Below are positions 16,561 to 24,832 of a DNA stretch of 51,678 bases, one piece after another. The stretch's first letter is position 1, and every line of letters starts with the position of its first letter. Origin of the DNA: Desulfobacterales bacterium (GTDB lineage: Bacteria > Desulfobacterota > Desulfobacteria > Desulfobacterales > C00003060); contig JABXJX010000001.1 in NCBI GenBank assembly GCA_013375375.1, positions 15,517 to 67,194 of the forward strand. The letters run 5' to 3'. The notes under the pieces are model-generated. The model was not told where the DNA came from and ran no database searches. It saw only the letters and a list, made by a program, of their open reading frames with translations. A program made the position numbers and the translations under genes.

Positions 16561-16600
16561 TATAATGTCGGGTAGCAGTAATTAAAGTAAGGAGGAGAGC
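16561..16600 (+). promoter_or_regulatory. hemL -10 element and ribosome binding site
   Basis: A perfect TATAAT lies at 16561-16566 with no good -35 box. It is followed by AAGGAGGAGAG (16589-16599) before the TTG/ATG start of hemL. The 170 bp between the divergent cyclase gene and hemL hold the promoters for both. Confidence 0.5.
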
Positions 16601-16605
16601 GATTA

Positions 16606-17901
16606 TTGCAGATGAAGCGGGATCTCTCTGAAAAACTCTTTGCGCAGGCCAAAAAAGTCATACCTGGTGGCGTGAACAGTCCGGTACGGGCTTGCCGTTC
16701 GGTGGGCGCAGAGCCTGTTTTTATCCAGCGAGCCGAGGGCTCCAGGGTGTTTGATGCCGACGGTAATTCCTACATAGATTATGTAGGTTCCTGGGGCCCC
16801 ATGATCTTGGGGCACCGCCATCCTGAAGTGATTGCGGCTATCCAAAACGTGCTGGAGCGAGGGACCAGCTTTGGGGCTCCAACAGATCTGGAGATAGAAC
16901 TGGCCGAGGTTGTGATCGAGGCGGTCCCATCGGTGGAAATGGTCAGGATGGTTAACTCCGGCACGGAGGCGACCATGAGCGCCATTCGCCTGGCACGGGG
17001 CGTCACGGGCCGGGATCTTTTGATTAAGTTTGACGGTTGCTATCATGGCCACGCCGACACCCTGTTGGTGCAGGCGGGCTCAGGGGTGGCGACACTGGGT
17101 ATTGCCGGTAGCCCCGGAGTCCCCGAGGCGTTCGTGCAAAACACCCTTTCACTTCCGTACAACGACGTAGATCGGGTAACCGACGTGGTTTCCAAGAAGG
17201 GTGACAATATCGCTGCCATTATTGTTGAGCCTGTGGCCGGAAACATGGGACTCGTTCCGCCTGAGCCGGGGTTCTTGGAAAGCCTGCGGGCCTTGACTCA
17301 GCAACACGGGATCATACTCATATTTGATGAGGTTATGACCGGTTTTCGTGTTGCTTATGGTGGTGCGCAGCAACTCTATGGGATTATGCCGGATCTTACT
17401 TGCATGGGCAAGATCATAGGGGGAGGCCTTCCAGTAGGGGCCTATGGTGGGAAGTTAGAGATTATGAGCAAGATCGCCCCTGACGGTCCGGTCTATCAGG
17501 CCGGGACCCTTTCAGGGAACCCAGTGGCTATGGTAGCCGGAATCGCCACATTGAAATGTTTGCAGCAACCCGGGTTCTATGAAAGGCTGGAAGCCGGATC
17601 AGCTATGCTGGAGGCGGGCATAGGGGAGATTGTCGGCAGGGCAGGACTCCCTGCAGTGACCAACCGGGTCGGTTCCATGATGGGACTCTTTTTTACCGAA
17701 GAGCGTGTCTCAAACTTTGCCGAGGCCCAGACGAGCGATTTGACAATGTTTTCCAAATATTTCAAAGGGATGCTGAAGCAGGGTATCTACCTTGCCCCGT
17801 CTCAATATGAGGCCCTTTTCGTCTCAAGTGCCCATAGTGAAGAGGACATCCAGGCGACGATTTCGGCAGCTGAAGAGGTTTTTGGTGCTTTAGGAATTTA
17901 G
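16606..17901 (+). CDS. hemL: Glutamate-1-semialdehyde 2,1-aminomutase
   Basis: 431 residues, the usual length. It converts glutamate-1-semialdehyde to 5-aminolevulinate in C5-pathway haem/corrinoid synthesis. Class III aminotransferase features are [13 protein letters not shown]-like (here [20 protein letters not shown]), [27 protein letters not shown], and the PLP lysine (residue ~269) in [30 protein letters not shown] follows. The start is TTG 16606 or ATG 16612, with SD spacing slightly favouring TTG. Confidence 0.96.
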   Translation: MQMKRDLSEKLFAQAKKVIPGGVNSPVRACRSVGAEPVFIQRAEGSRVFDADGNSYIDYVGSWGPMILGHRHPEVIAAIQNVLERGTSFGAPTDLEIELAEVVIEAVPSVEMVRMVNSGTEATMSAIRLARGVTGRDLLIKFDGCYHGHADTLLVQAGSGVATLGIAGSPGVPEAFVQNTLSLPYNDVDRVTDVVSKKGDNIAAIIVEPVAGNMGLVPPEPGFLESLRALTQQHGIILIFDEVMTGFRVAYGGAQQLYGIMPDLTCMGKIIGGGLPVGAYGGKLEIMSKIAPDGPVYQAGTLSGNPVAMVAGIATLKCLQQPGFYERLEAGSAMLEAGIGEIVGRAGLPAVTNRVGSMMGLFFTEERVSNFAEAQTSDLTMFSKYFKGMLKQGIYLAPSQYEALFVSSAHSEEDIQATISAAEEVFGALGI

Positions 17902-17998
17902 GGATTGACTTGGAAACCGCGATATGGTACGAGGCGCTTTATTTCTCAGAAACCGGATATTCTGTCATACACGGTCTTTTGAGTAAGCGCTCTTTGTC

Positions 17999-18220
17999 AT
18001 GAAAGAAGACACCAAAAAACTGTTTAGGGAGCTATGGTATTACAGCAGCCTGAGCTTTTCTATTGCTCTGGCTATGCTCATCGGCTTGGGCATTGGGTAC
18101 TGGCTTGATATGCGGGTATTTAACACCTCACCGTGGTTTACCCTTATCTTTCTTGGCCTTGGTATCATTGCCGGATTCCGGAACATATATCTGGCCATGA
18201 AAAGGAGCCGGAGACTGTAA
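17999..18220 (+). CDS. atpZ: AtpZ/AtpI-type small membrane protein of the ATP synthase locus
   Basis: 73 residues with two membrane helices (FSIALAMLIGLGIGYWLDM and WFTLIFLGLGIIAGFRNIYL). The GYWLD and GIIAGFRNIY signatures are typical of the AtpZ/AtpI (PF09527-like) family upstream of atp operons, with a proposed role in c-ring assembly or Mg/Ca transport. It lies directly upstream of a second accessory subunit (start 18238) and atpB. Confidence 0.82.
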   Translation: MKEDTKKLFRELWYYSSLSFSIALAMLIGLGIGYWLDMRVFNTSPWFTLIFLGLGIIAGFRNIYLAMKRSRRL

Positions 18221-18237
18221 AAGGAAGGCTTCAGGCT

Positions 18238-18624
18238 GTGCGTATAGAAAAGAGATTGCTCAGATTTATCACACTGACGAACTGGATCATTTTTTGTATA
18301 GTCACAACCTCCGGCTTTATCCTGGTGCCAGGGCCTTTTGCATGGGGAATCCTGGCCGGCGGCCTTATTGTGACCATTAATTTTCAACTGATGTATCGAT
18401 CCCTCAAGTCGGCCCTGACGCCACCACATGTTGCCAATATAAGGGTGGTTTTAGGTAAATACTATCTTCGTTTCTTGGCCAGTGCTCTCATTATATATGT
18501 CCTTATAGCGGACCATTATGTAAACCCCTTAGGGCTTATCATCGGCCTATCTGTCGTGGTTACGAGTATCTTTATTGCAACAGTCAATGAAATAAGGAGA
18601 ATCATCTTTAAGGAGGCGGCGTGA
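18238..18624 (+). CDS. atpI: ATP synthase subunit I (AtpI family)
   Basis: 128 residues from GTG 18238 (VRIEKRLLRFITLTNWIIF), with GGAAGG at 18223-18228. The longer frame back to 18133 lies inside the preceding gene and is rejected. Four membrane helices are predicted, with FAWGILAGGLIVTINFQLM and GLIIGLSVVVTSIFIATVNE. It fits the ATP-synt_I family, which sits between atpZ and atpB and helps c-ring assembly. It ends one base before atpB. Confidence 0.8.
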   Translation: MRIEKRLLRFITLTNWIIFCIVTTSGFILVPGPFAWGILAGGLIVTINFQLMYRSLKSALTPPHVANIRVVLGKYYLRFLASALIIYVLIADHYVNPLGLIIGLSVVVTSIFIATVNEIRRIIFKEAA

Positions 18625-18625
18625 T

Positions 18626-19315
18626 ATGGAACATCCAATTCTCTTTCTGGTGCAGCTCTTTGACCTTATAGGGCTGGGCGATTTCGCCCACCACTATCCA
18701 CATGTGATTTATTCGTGGCTTGTGATGCTCATCCTCATCGTTTTTGGGCTTCTTGCCACCAGAGCGATCAGCATAGTGCCGAACAAGTGGCAAAGCGTTT
18801 TCGAGGTTGTGATTGGTGGGATGGAGGATTTCACCGTGGACATTACCGGTGAGGAAGGCCGCCGCTTCTTTCCGATTCTTGCCACAGTGTTCCTCTATAT
18901 CTTTGTGTGCAATTTTATAGGCCTAATGCCAGGGCTATTACCGCCTACCGCTAACCTTAATACGACCCTGTCTTGTGCAATCCCTGTGTTTATTATGACG
19001 CATGTGATCGGTGTGATGACTCACGGTGTCAAATACATCAAGCAGTTTACGGGGCCGATATGGTGGTTGTCACCGCTTATGCTTGTACTTGAATTGATAG
19101 GCCACTCGGCCCGCGTGATGTCGCTCTCCATCCGTCTTTTTGGAAACATGATGGGCAAGGAACTGGTCTTGGGGATTCTGTTCATGCTGGCCGGTGCCTT
19201 TTTTGCCCCGCTCCCCATGCTGGTCCTGGGCCTCCTTGTGTGCTTTATTCAGGCCTTTGTGTTTTACTTGCTTTCTACTATGTACTTTACTCTTGCATTG
19301 GAAGAAGCCCATTAA
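18626..19315 (+). CDS. atpB: F-type ATP synthase Fo subunit a
   Basis: 229 residues. Membrane protein with the essential Arg (residue ~170) in MSLSIRLFGNMMGKELVLGI. TANLNTTLSCAIPVFIMTHV and the C-terminal LLSTMYFTLALEEAH are also typical. Subunit a forms the half-channels for ion passage against the c ring. GGAGGCGG lies within the end of atpI just upstream. Confidence 0.95.
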   Translation: MEHPILFLVQLFDLIGLGDFAHHYPHVIYSWLVMLILIVFGLLATRAISIVPNKWQSVFEVVIGGMEDFTVDITGEEGRRFFPILATVFLYIFVCNFIGLMPGLLPPTANLNTTLSCAIPVFIMTHVIGVMTHGVKYIKQFTGPIWWLSPLMLVLELIGHSARVMSLSIRLFGNMMGKELVLGILFMLAGAFFAPLPMLVLGLLVCFIQAFVFYLLSTMYFTLALEEAH

Positions 19316-19346
19316 TAAAATCCTAAAGTAAAGGAGGAAAAAGTCT

Positions 19347-19718
19347 ATGTTCAAGAAACTGTCATTTTCCACGTTGGGGTCTGCATTTTTGCTGTTTGCC
19401 CTTTCCACAGTGGCCTATGCCGCAGGTGACGAGATAGGCATTAGCGCCTTGAAGTACTTCACGGTATCCGTATTTGCCGCCGGCTTTGCTATTGCCCTCG
19501 CAGCCTTTGGATGCGGTCTCGGCATGGGTACTGCAGTCAAGAGTGCGGTCGAAGGTATTGCCAGGAACCCGGAGTCCTCAGGTAAGGTGACCGTGACCAT
19601 GTTGATCGGTCTGGCCTTGATCGAGGCCCTGTGTATTTATACCCTGGTTATTGCCTTGATTCTGATTTACGCTCATCCGTACTCTGACGCGATCTCAAAA
19701 CTATTTGCAGTCCATTAA
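19347..19718 (+). CDS. atpE: F-type ATP synthase Fo subunit c, with leader peptide
   Basis: 123 residues, longer than the usual 70-90, because of an N-terminal signal-like leader (LGSAFLLFALSTVAYAAGDE, cleavage near residue 26). Helix 1 carries GFAIALAAFGCGLGMG and the polar loop EGIARNPESSGK. Helix 2 carries the ion-carrying Glu93 in LIGLALIEALCIYTLVIALI. The Na+-ligand signature (Gln in helix 1, Ser/Thr after Glu) is missing: Met60 and Ala94 occupy those places. This points to proton coupling. The locus ends here at a terminator, so the F1 genes and atpF are elsewhere. Confidence 0.93.
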   Translation: MFKKLSFSTLGSAFLLFALSTVAYAAGDEIGISALKYFTVSVFAAGFAIALAAFGCGLGMGTAVKSAVEGIARNPESSGKVTVTMLIGLALIEALCIYTLVIALILIYAHPYSDAISKLFAVH

Positions 19719-19736
19719 TTAGAAAGAAAAAGAGGG

Positions 19737-19787
19737 CAGGGTTGCAGCCGCCAGTTCTTGGCGGTGTGCAACCCTGTTTTCTTTCTT
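19737..19787 (+). terminator. Rho-independent terminator of the atpZ-I-B-E operon
   Basis: CAGGGTTGCAGCCGCCA pairs with TGGCGGTGTGCAACCCTG (19737-19776), followed by TTTTCTTTCTT. It is a long, nearly perfect stem with a T-rich tail, starting 18 bases after the atpE stop. Confidence 0.92.
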
Positions 19788-19854
19788 ACTTTGTTTTAAG
19801 CCCTTTCTTACAAAGACTACCCCAAGATTATTAATCGACTGAAAAATTGCTACC

Positions 19855-20520
19855 GTGAAATCTGTGAAAATTCCCTCAATCGCAATCTCTCGCCTGTCGG
19901 TTTATGCAAGAAATCTTGATCTGTTGGACCAAAAGGGCGTAGAGGTGGTTTCATCAGTGCGCCTGGCCGACATCTGCGGCATTAATCCCGCACAGATCCG
20001 GAAGGATCTGGCCTACTTTGGTCAGTTCGGAGTTAGGGGCGTCGGCTATTATGTAAAAGAACTCCTGTTTGAGATTAGAAGGATCCTTGGCCTGGACAAA
20101 GAATGGCGTTTAGGCTTGGTTGGGGTAGGGAATCTTGGCTCTTCCCTCTTAAGGCATGCCCAGCTTGTGATGAACGGCAACTACACCTTTGTGGCAGGAT
20201 TCGACAGAAAACCGAAGAGAATCGGCTTAAAAGTTGAGGGTATAGAAGTTGCGCCCCTGGGAGACATGAATCGTTTGATAAGAGAGAAGGGCATAGAGAT
20301 CGGTGTGATTGCCGCAAAGCCGGGATGGGCTCAACAGGCTGCGGACATGCTGGTAAAGGCTGAGGTTTGCGGCATCCTGAATTTTTCACCCATCCAGCTC
20401 CAGTGCCCGGCCGATGTCTTTGTCGAAAATGTCGATTTTAGCCTCAAGCTTGATGTCTTACGTTACAGGCTTATTTCAGCAGGGTCACGGCCACGTATCC
20501 GCTCAAAATCGGCTGCATAA
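19855..20520 (+). CDS. rex: Redox-sensing transcriptional repressor Rex
   Basis: 221 residues. The N-terminal winged helix is PSIAISRLSVYARNLDLLDQ, then RKDLAYFGQFGVRGVGY. The Rossmann NAD(H) domain has RLGLVGVGNLGSSLL (residues ~85-100) and the FDRKPKRIG acidic position. It senses NADH/NAD+ and represses fermentative, respiratory and energy genes. It lies next to Fo ATPase genes, a plausible target. The start is GTG 19855 (or GTG 19864); no strong SD is visible and no clear ROP site (TTGTGA-N-TCACAA) was found upstream. Confidence 0.95.
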   Translation: MKSVKIPSIAISRLSVYARNLDLLDQKGVEVVSSVRLADICGINPAQIRKDLAYFGQFGVRGVGYYVKELLFEIRRILGLDKEWRLGLVGVGNLGSSLLRHAQLVMNGNYTFVAGFDRKPKRIGLKVEGIEVAPLGDMNRLIREKGIEIGVIAAKPGWAQQAADMLVKAEVCGILNFSPIQLQCPADVFVENVDFSLKLDVLRYRLISAGSRPRIRSKSAA

Positions 20521-20533
20521 TTGAAGCCGAAGG

Positions 20534-20577
20534 TTGAACTGCAATAGCGAGCGCATTCCACGTCCGCCTAAGGCGGA
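20534..20577. repeat. Dispersed repeat unit plus TCCGCC-TAA-GGCGGA palindrome between rex and uvrA
   Basis: TTGAACTGCAATAGCGAGCG (20534 on) recurs at 28149 with one change. The palindrome at 20563-20577 belongs to a family also seen at 4255 and 24728. It may serve as a bidirectional terminator between the convergent genes. Confidence 0.7.
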
Positions 20578-20623
20578 CTGCTGGGAATCTTCAAAGCTTA
20601 AGGCTCACCTGCCCTTTCAGCTT

Positions 20624-23458
20624 TCAGCGCCGGCCTGAGCCGGTACGTAGCACCTTACTTAGGAAGCTGCCGGTGTGGGATGCCGGGAGTTGGGCAATCT
20701 CCTCAGGTGTACCGTATCCCACTACATAGCCCCCTTTATCTCCTCCTTCCGGTCCGAGGTCGATGATGTGATCGGCCGACTTGATGACGTCCGTATTGTG
20801 CTCGATTATGATAACGGTATTGCCGGCGTCCGTAAGTCGGTCTAACACGTCCAAGAGCCTCTGAATGTCGGCAAAATGGAGCCCCGTTGTAGGCTCATCC
20901 AATATGTAGATGGTTCTCCCTGTTGCCCGCTTGCCGAGTTCTCTTGATAACTTGACCCGCTGGGCCTCTCCGCCGGAAAGGGTGGTCGCTGGTTGCCCGA
21001 GGCGAATGTAGCCCAGGCCCACATCGGCCAAGGTCTGAAGCTTGTTTCTTATCTTCCTTATCTTGATAAAGAAGTCGAGGGATTGGTCTATGGTCATATC
21101 CAGCACCTCGGAGATGTTTTTCCCCTTGTACCTGATATCCAGGGTCTCCCGATTGTACCGCTTTCCTCGGCACACGTCGCACGTTACATAGACATCAGGG
21201 AGAAAGTGCATCTCGATCTTAATGATTCCCTCACCGCGACACGCCTCGCACCGTCCCCCCTTCACGTTGAAGCTGAAGCGTCCAGGTTTATATCCGCGTG
21301 CCCTGGCCTCAGGCGTTTTGGCAAACAAGTCCCGAATATCGGTAAACACACCGGTGTGGGTGGCTGGGTTGGAACGCGGGGTTCGTCCGATAGGAGACTG
21401 GTCTACGTTGATGACTCTATCTATCTTTTCAAGACCGGCCAGTCGGCTGTATTTGCCGATCGCTTTCCTGGAATGATAGAGGTGACGAGCCAGGGCTTGA
21501 TACAGCGTTTCGACAACCAAGCTCGATTTGCCAGAGCCCGACACCCCGGTGACACACACAAAACATCCCAGCGGGAACCGAACAGTGATATTTTTCAGGT
21601 TGTTGGTCGATGCTCCTTCCACGGCAATGTAGCCCTTTTTCAATTGGCGACGTTTCTGAGGCACCGGTATGGTTTTACGACCTGACAGATACTGACCCGT
21701 AACAGAGGTCTCGTGTTGAATCAAAGCCTCAGGCGGCCCATTAAATACAAGGCGCCCGCCGTTGGCCCCGGCTCCGGGTCCCATATCGATCACGTAGTCA
21801 GACAACAGGATCGTTTCTGCGTCATGCTCCACCACAAGGACCGTATTTCCAAGGTCACGCATCTGTTTGAGAGTGCTAAGGAGTCTTTGGTTGTCCCGCT
21901 GGTGGAGCCCGATACTCGGTTCGTCCAGGACATATAGTACGCCTGTTAGCTTGGAGCCGACCTGGGTGGCCAGGCGAATCCTCTGACCCTCCCCTGCCGA
22001 AAGCGTGGCCGAAGCCCGATCGAGCGTCAGGTAGCCTAATCCCACTTGGGTCAAGAAAAAGAGCCTTTCTGTTATCTCTTTTAGTATAGGATCTGCGACG
22101 ACTCTGTCTTGGGGGGCGAGATGAATCGCCTCGAAAAAGTCAAGGAGTTCAGTGATCGAACGCCTGCACACCTGATGGATGGACTCTTCTCCAACCTTTA
22201 CCGCAAGGCTTTCCGGTTTGAGCCTTGCGCCATGGCAGTCAGGGCAGGGTCGCACGTTCATAAACCGCTCAATCCATTCACGGGCGTGGTGTGATCGGGA
22301 CTCCATATAACGCCGTTCAAGGTTCGGGATCACGCCTTCAAAGGGTCTGGAGTAGGTATGGCGTCTGCCGTCCCGTTCAATATAAAATGGAAGGACCTTA
22401 CCCTTGGACCCATAAAGGATGAGGTCTTTCAGGGTTTCAGGGAATTCATTGAGCGGCGTATATACGTTTACGTGAAAGTGTCGCGTGATGGCGTCTAATA
22501 CCTGATAAAAGTACACCGAGTGTCGATTTTCCCACGGAACAACAGCACCGTCCCTTAGCGAAAGCGCAGGGTCGGGGACTATCAGGTCGGGGTCAAAGAC
22601 CATCATGGAGCCGAGGCCGTTGCAGGCAGGGCACGCCCCCTGGGGGCTGTTAAACGAGAAACCGGCCGGATTGAAAGGAGGATAACTGATACCGCAAAGC
22701 ACGCAAGCTGCCTTTTCGCTGAAGATGAGCGGCCGGCCTTGTAACAGATCCACGTTGACCAGGCCCTCTGACAGCCCAATGGCAAGTTCGATAGAGTCGG
22801 CCAGACGATTTCCGGCCGACTCTTTGACAACCAGGCGGTCTACCACCACCTCTATGTTATGTTTTACATTTTTATCAAGTGAAATCGTATCATCCAGATC
22901 AAACATCTTGCCGTCCGCCCTGACTCGCGCAAAGCCGTCCTTTTGCAGTCTTTGAAACAGCCTTTGATGGGTTCCTTTATGACCGGTGACGACAGGAGAC
23001 AAGATAATGACCTTGGTACCTTCTTTAAGGGCCATGACTCGATCCACGATCTCTTGGGTGCTCTGGGCTGTAATGGGTTGTCCGCACTTGTGGCAATGCG
23101 GCTTGCCGATGCGGGCAAAGAGGAGTCGAAGATAATCGTAGATCTCAGTGACGGTACCGACCGTGGAACGGGGATTCTTGGTGATTGCTTTTTGCTCGAT
23201 GGCGATGGCCGGGGCAAGGCCTTCGATGCTGTCCACATCCGGCTTGTCCATCTTCTCCAAAAACTGGCGGGCGTAAGTCGAAAGCGATTCAACATATCGC
23301 CTCTGACCTTCGGCGTAGAGCGTATCAAAGGCCAGGGTCGATTTGCCGGAGCCGGAAATACCGGTTATTACGACGAATCGATTTCGAGGGATATCGACAT
23401 TGATATTTTTCAGGTTATGCTGGCGAGCACCGCGTACGGCAATCTTGTCTAAAGACAT
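20624..23458 (-). CDS. uvrA: UvrABC system protein A
   Basis: 944 residues from the ATG at 23458 ([20 protein letters not shown]), the standard UvrA start. The frame is open to an ATG at 23530, giving a 24-residue extension. It has two ABC ATPase halves: Walker [11 protein letters not shown] near the N-terminus and [10 protein letters not shown] in the second half. Signature motifs are [16 protein letters not shown] and [16 protein letters not shown]. Zinc-finger Cys pairs include [22 protein letters not shown] and CDVCRG. It is the damage-recognition subunit of nucleotide excision repair; mfd at 42 kb is its transcription-coupled partner. It is convergent with rex. Confidence 0.97.
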   Translation of the reverse strand: MSLDKIAVRGARQHNLKNINVDIPRNRFVVITGISGSGKSTLAFDTLYAEGQRRYVESLSTYARQFLEKMDKPDVDSIEGLAPAIAIEQKAITKNPRSTVGTVTEIYDYLRLLFARIGKPHCHKCGQPITAQSTQEIVDRVMALKEGTKVIILSPVVTGHKGTHQRLFQRLQKDGFARVRADGKMFDLDDTISLDKNVKHNIEVVVDRLVVKESAGNRLADSIELAIGLSEGLVNVDLLQGRPLIFSEKAACVLCGISYPPFNPAGFSFNSPQGACPACNGLGSMMVFDPDLIVPDPALSLRDGAVVPWENRHSVYFYQVLDAITRHFHVNVYTPLNEFPETLKDLILYGSKGKVLPFYIERDGRRHTYSRPFEGVIPNLERRYMESRSHHAREWIERFMNVRPCPDCHGARLKPESLAVKVGEESIHQVCRRSITELLDFFEAIHLAPQDRVVADPILKEITERLFFLTQVGLGYLTLDRASATLSAGEGQRIRLATQVGSKLTGVLYVLDEPSIGLHQRDNQRLLSTLKQMRDLGNTVLVVEHDAETILLSDYVIDMGPGAGANGGRLVFNGPPEALIQHETSVTGQYLSGRKTIPVPQKRRQLKKGYIAVEGASTNNLKNITVRFPLGCFVCVTGVSGSGKSSLVVETLYQALARHLYHSRKAIGKYSRLAGLEKIDRVINVDQSPIGRTPRSNPATHTGVFTDIRDLFAKTPEARARGYKPGRFSFNVKGGRCEACRGEGIIKIEMHFLPDVYVTCDVCRGKRYNRETLDIRYKGKNISEVLDMTIDQSLDFFIKIRKIRNKLQTLADVGLGYIRLGQPATTLSGGEAQRVKLSRELGKRATGRTIYILDEPTTGLHFADIQRLLDVLDRLTDAGNTVIIIEHNTDVIKSADHIIDLGPEGGDKGGYVVGYGTPEEIAQLPASHTGSFLSKVLRTGSGRR

Positions 23459-23548
23459 CTTTTCACTCTGCCACCCCGTTTGTTCGGTTCCGACTCTATC
23501 TGCAAGCTTAGGGATGTTGTCATTCGGCATCTACAACTTGAGCTTTGT

Positions 23549-24214
23549 TTATTCTTTTAGGCGGAGTGTGTGGATTACTATTCTATGAAACTCATCCTCT
23601 CCCCTCAAAGTTTTTTCTATATTTTCGATCTCAAATCGCCCTGGAACCATTCCAATAAACTTCACCATACATTTACGTCGTGAGTCATGGGCAATGAATA
23701 CAGTACCTTCGGGTTGTAGATATTTTCGAGACAGATCTATGATCGGTTTTATAGATGCTTCCTTGTAAATCAATTCAGAGCCGCAGATAATATCATATTT
23801 TCCTGTCAAATCCGGGTTGCTCCAATCCATTTTTTTTATAGATACGTTATCCAATCCATTATGCTCCGCATTCATTTGTAGGAGTTCAAGGGCATCCTCT
23901 TCATAGTCGGTGATCGTCACCTTGTATCCAAGGGCCCCGAGAAACAGGCCCGTGATCCCCATCCCCGCACCGATTTCAAGTATTTCTTTTTCCTTTTCAA
24001 AACCGATTTGAATCAAATGATCTGCCAACACTATTGACGCCTCCCAAATCTTAACCCAAAAAGGGAATTCACTGATATATGCTTCTCCTCGGTGTACAAG
24101 ATTGTTAACAAAGATGTCCCAGTTTCTTATCCCGTAAAGCTCAAGCCTTTTCCCTCCTATTGTAATCGGCATCAGCTCGAGTTCGTATTTTCCTCTGATA
24201 GGTATTGTCTCCAT
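23549..24214 (-). CDS. Class I SAM-dependent methyltransferase, METTL21/Methyltransf_16-like
   Basis: 222 residues from the ATG at 24214, with GGAAGG at about 24224-24229. The open frame extends to 24319, but without a better start. The SAM-binding motif I is ILEIGAGMGITGLFLGALG, followed by VTITDYEEDALELLQMNAEH (motif II) and YDIICGSELIYKEASI (post-II, in place of the D-YY of this family). The N-terminal part (FPFWVKIWEASIVLADHLI) matches protein-lysine methyltransferases of the Methyltransf_16 family. The substrate is unknown. A 600-bp intergenic region separates it from the kinase gene. Confidence 0.78.
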   Translation of the reverse strand: METIPIRGKYELELMPITIGGKRLELYGIRNWDIFVNNLVHRGEAYISEFPFWVKIWEASIVLADHLIQIGFEKEKEILEIGAGMGITGLFLGALGYKVTITDYEEDALELLQMNAEHNGLDNVSIKKMDWSNPDLTGKYDIICGSELIYKEASIKPIIDLSRKYLQPEGTVFIAHDSRRKCMVKFIGMVPGRFEIENIEKTLRGEDEFHRIVIHTLRLKE

Positions 24215-24832
24215 CTTTAGAATCCTTCCGCCCCAAATTCCCTCAAAGCCATGATTTGGGCAACAGCCCGTTGAGACCCTATTTTGTTTCCTCATAGCCG
24301 CTTGCTTGATTCCCGGCAAATCTTTTCAACCAAACCGAGAACCAAATAGAGATTTGTATTTTTTACAACGTCTCTATCATTACTGTCAATCAAAAGCCAC
24401 AAAGATTATACTGCCTTATACTGTATAGAAACTACACAGTTGGGCCACGATTTGAAGGGTTTTACTGTATGAAAAAGTTACAATTTTCGGTTGTTCTGCC
24501 GGGTCCTGTTTTGGTTTGGGTGCAGTTACAAGGCATCAAGTACTGGAGATTGTTAGACAAGGCGATCTTGTAATCTGTTTGTGCATGTTTTTTGCCTACC
24601 CTTTTGACGTCTAAGTCAAGCAGCACAAATTTATTAACCGCCAACTCGCTGCACTCGTTCGACACTAAAAGCCCAGAGAGGAGGCCTTTTTCTTTATCGG
24701 GAGATACTGACAAACAAAAACCGTCGGTCCGCCGTGGGCGGAGCAACCGCGCGAACTCTGTAGTTCAAGTGAGTGAAACGAACAGGCGGTGAATGTTCAA
24801 TTTTTTTGAGGCTATGATTTTGTGGAACTGCT
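24215..24832. other. Intergenic region, no supported gene
   Basis: AT-rich to 24500. It contains ATACTGCCTTATACTGTATAG near 24408 and a TCCGCC-GTG-GGCGGA palindrome at 24728-24742. Also present is TAGTTCAAGTGAGTGAAACG/GGTGAATGTTCAA before the kinase start. Short open frames exist on both strands, but none has a ribosome site or recognisable product. Confidence 0.5.

Noticed and set aside
24462-24746. 94-residue minus-strand frame in the kinase upstream region
   Set aside because: No SD, no domain, and it crosses a dispersed palindrome.
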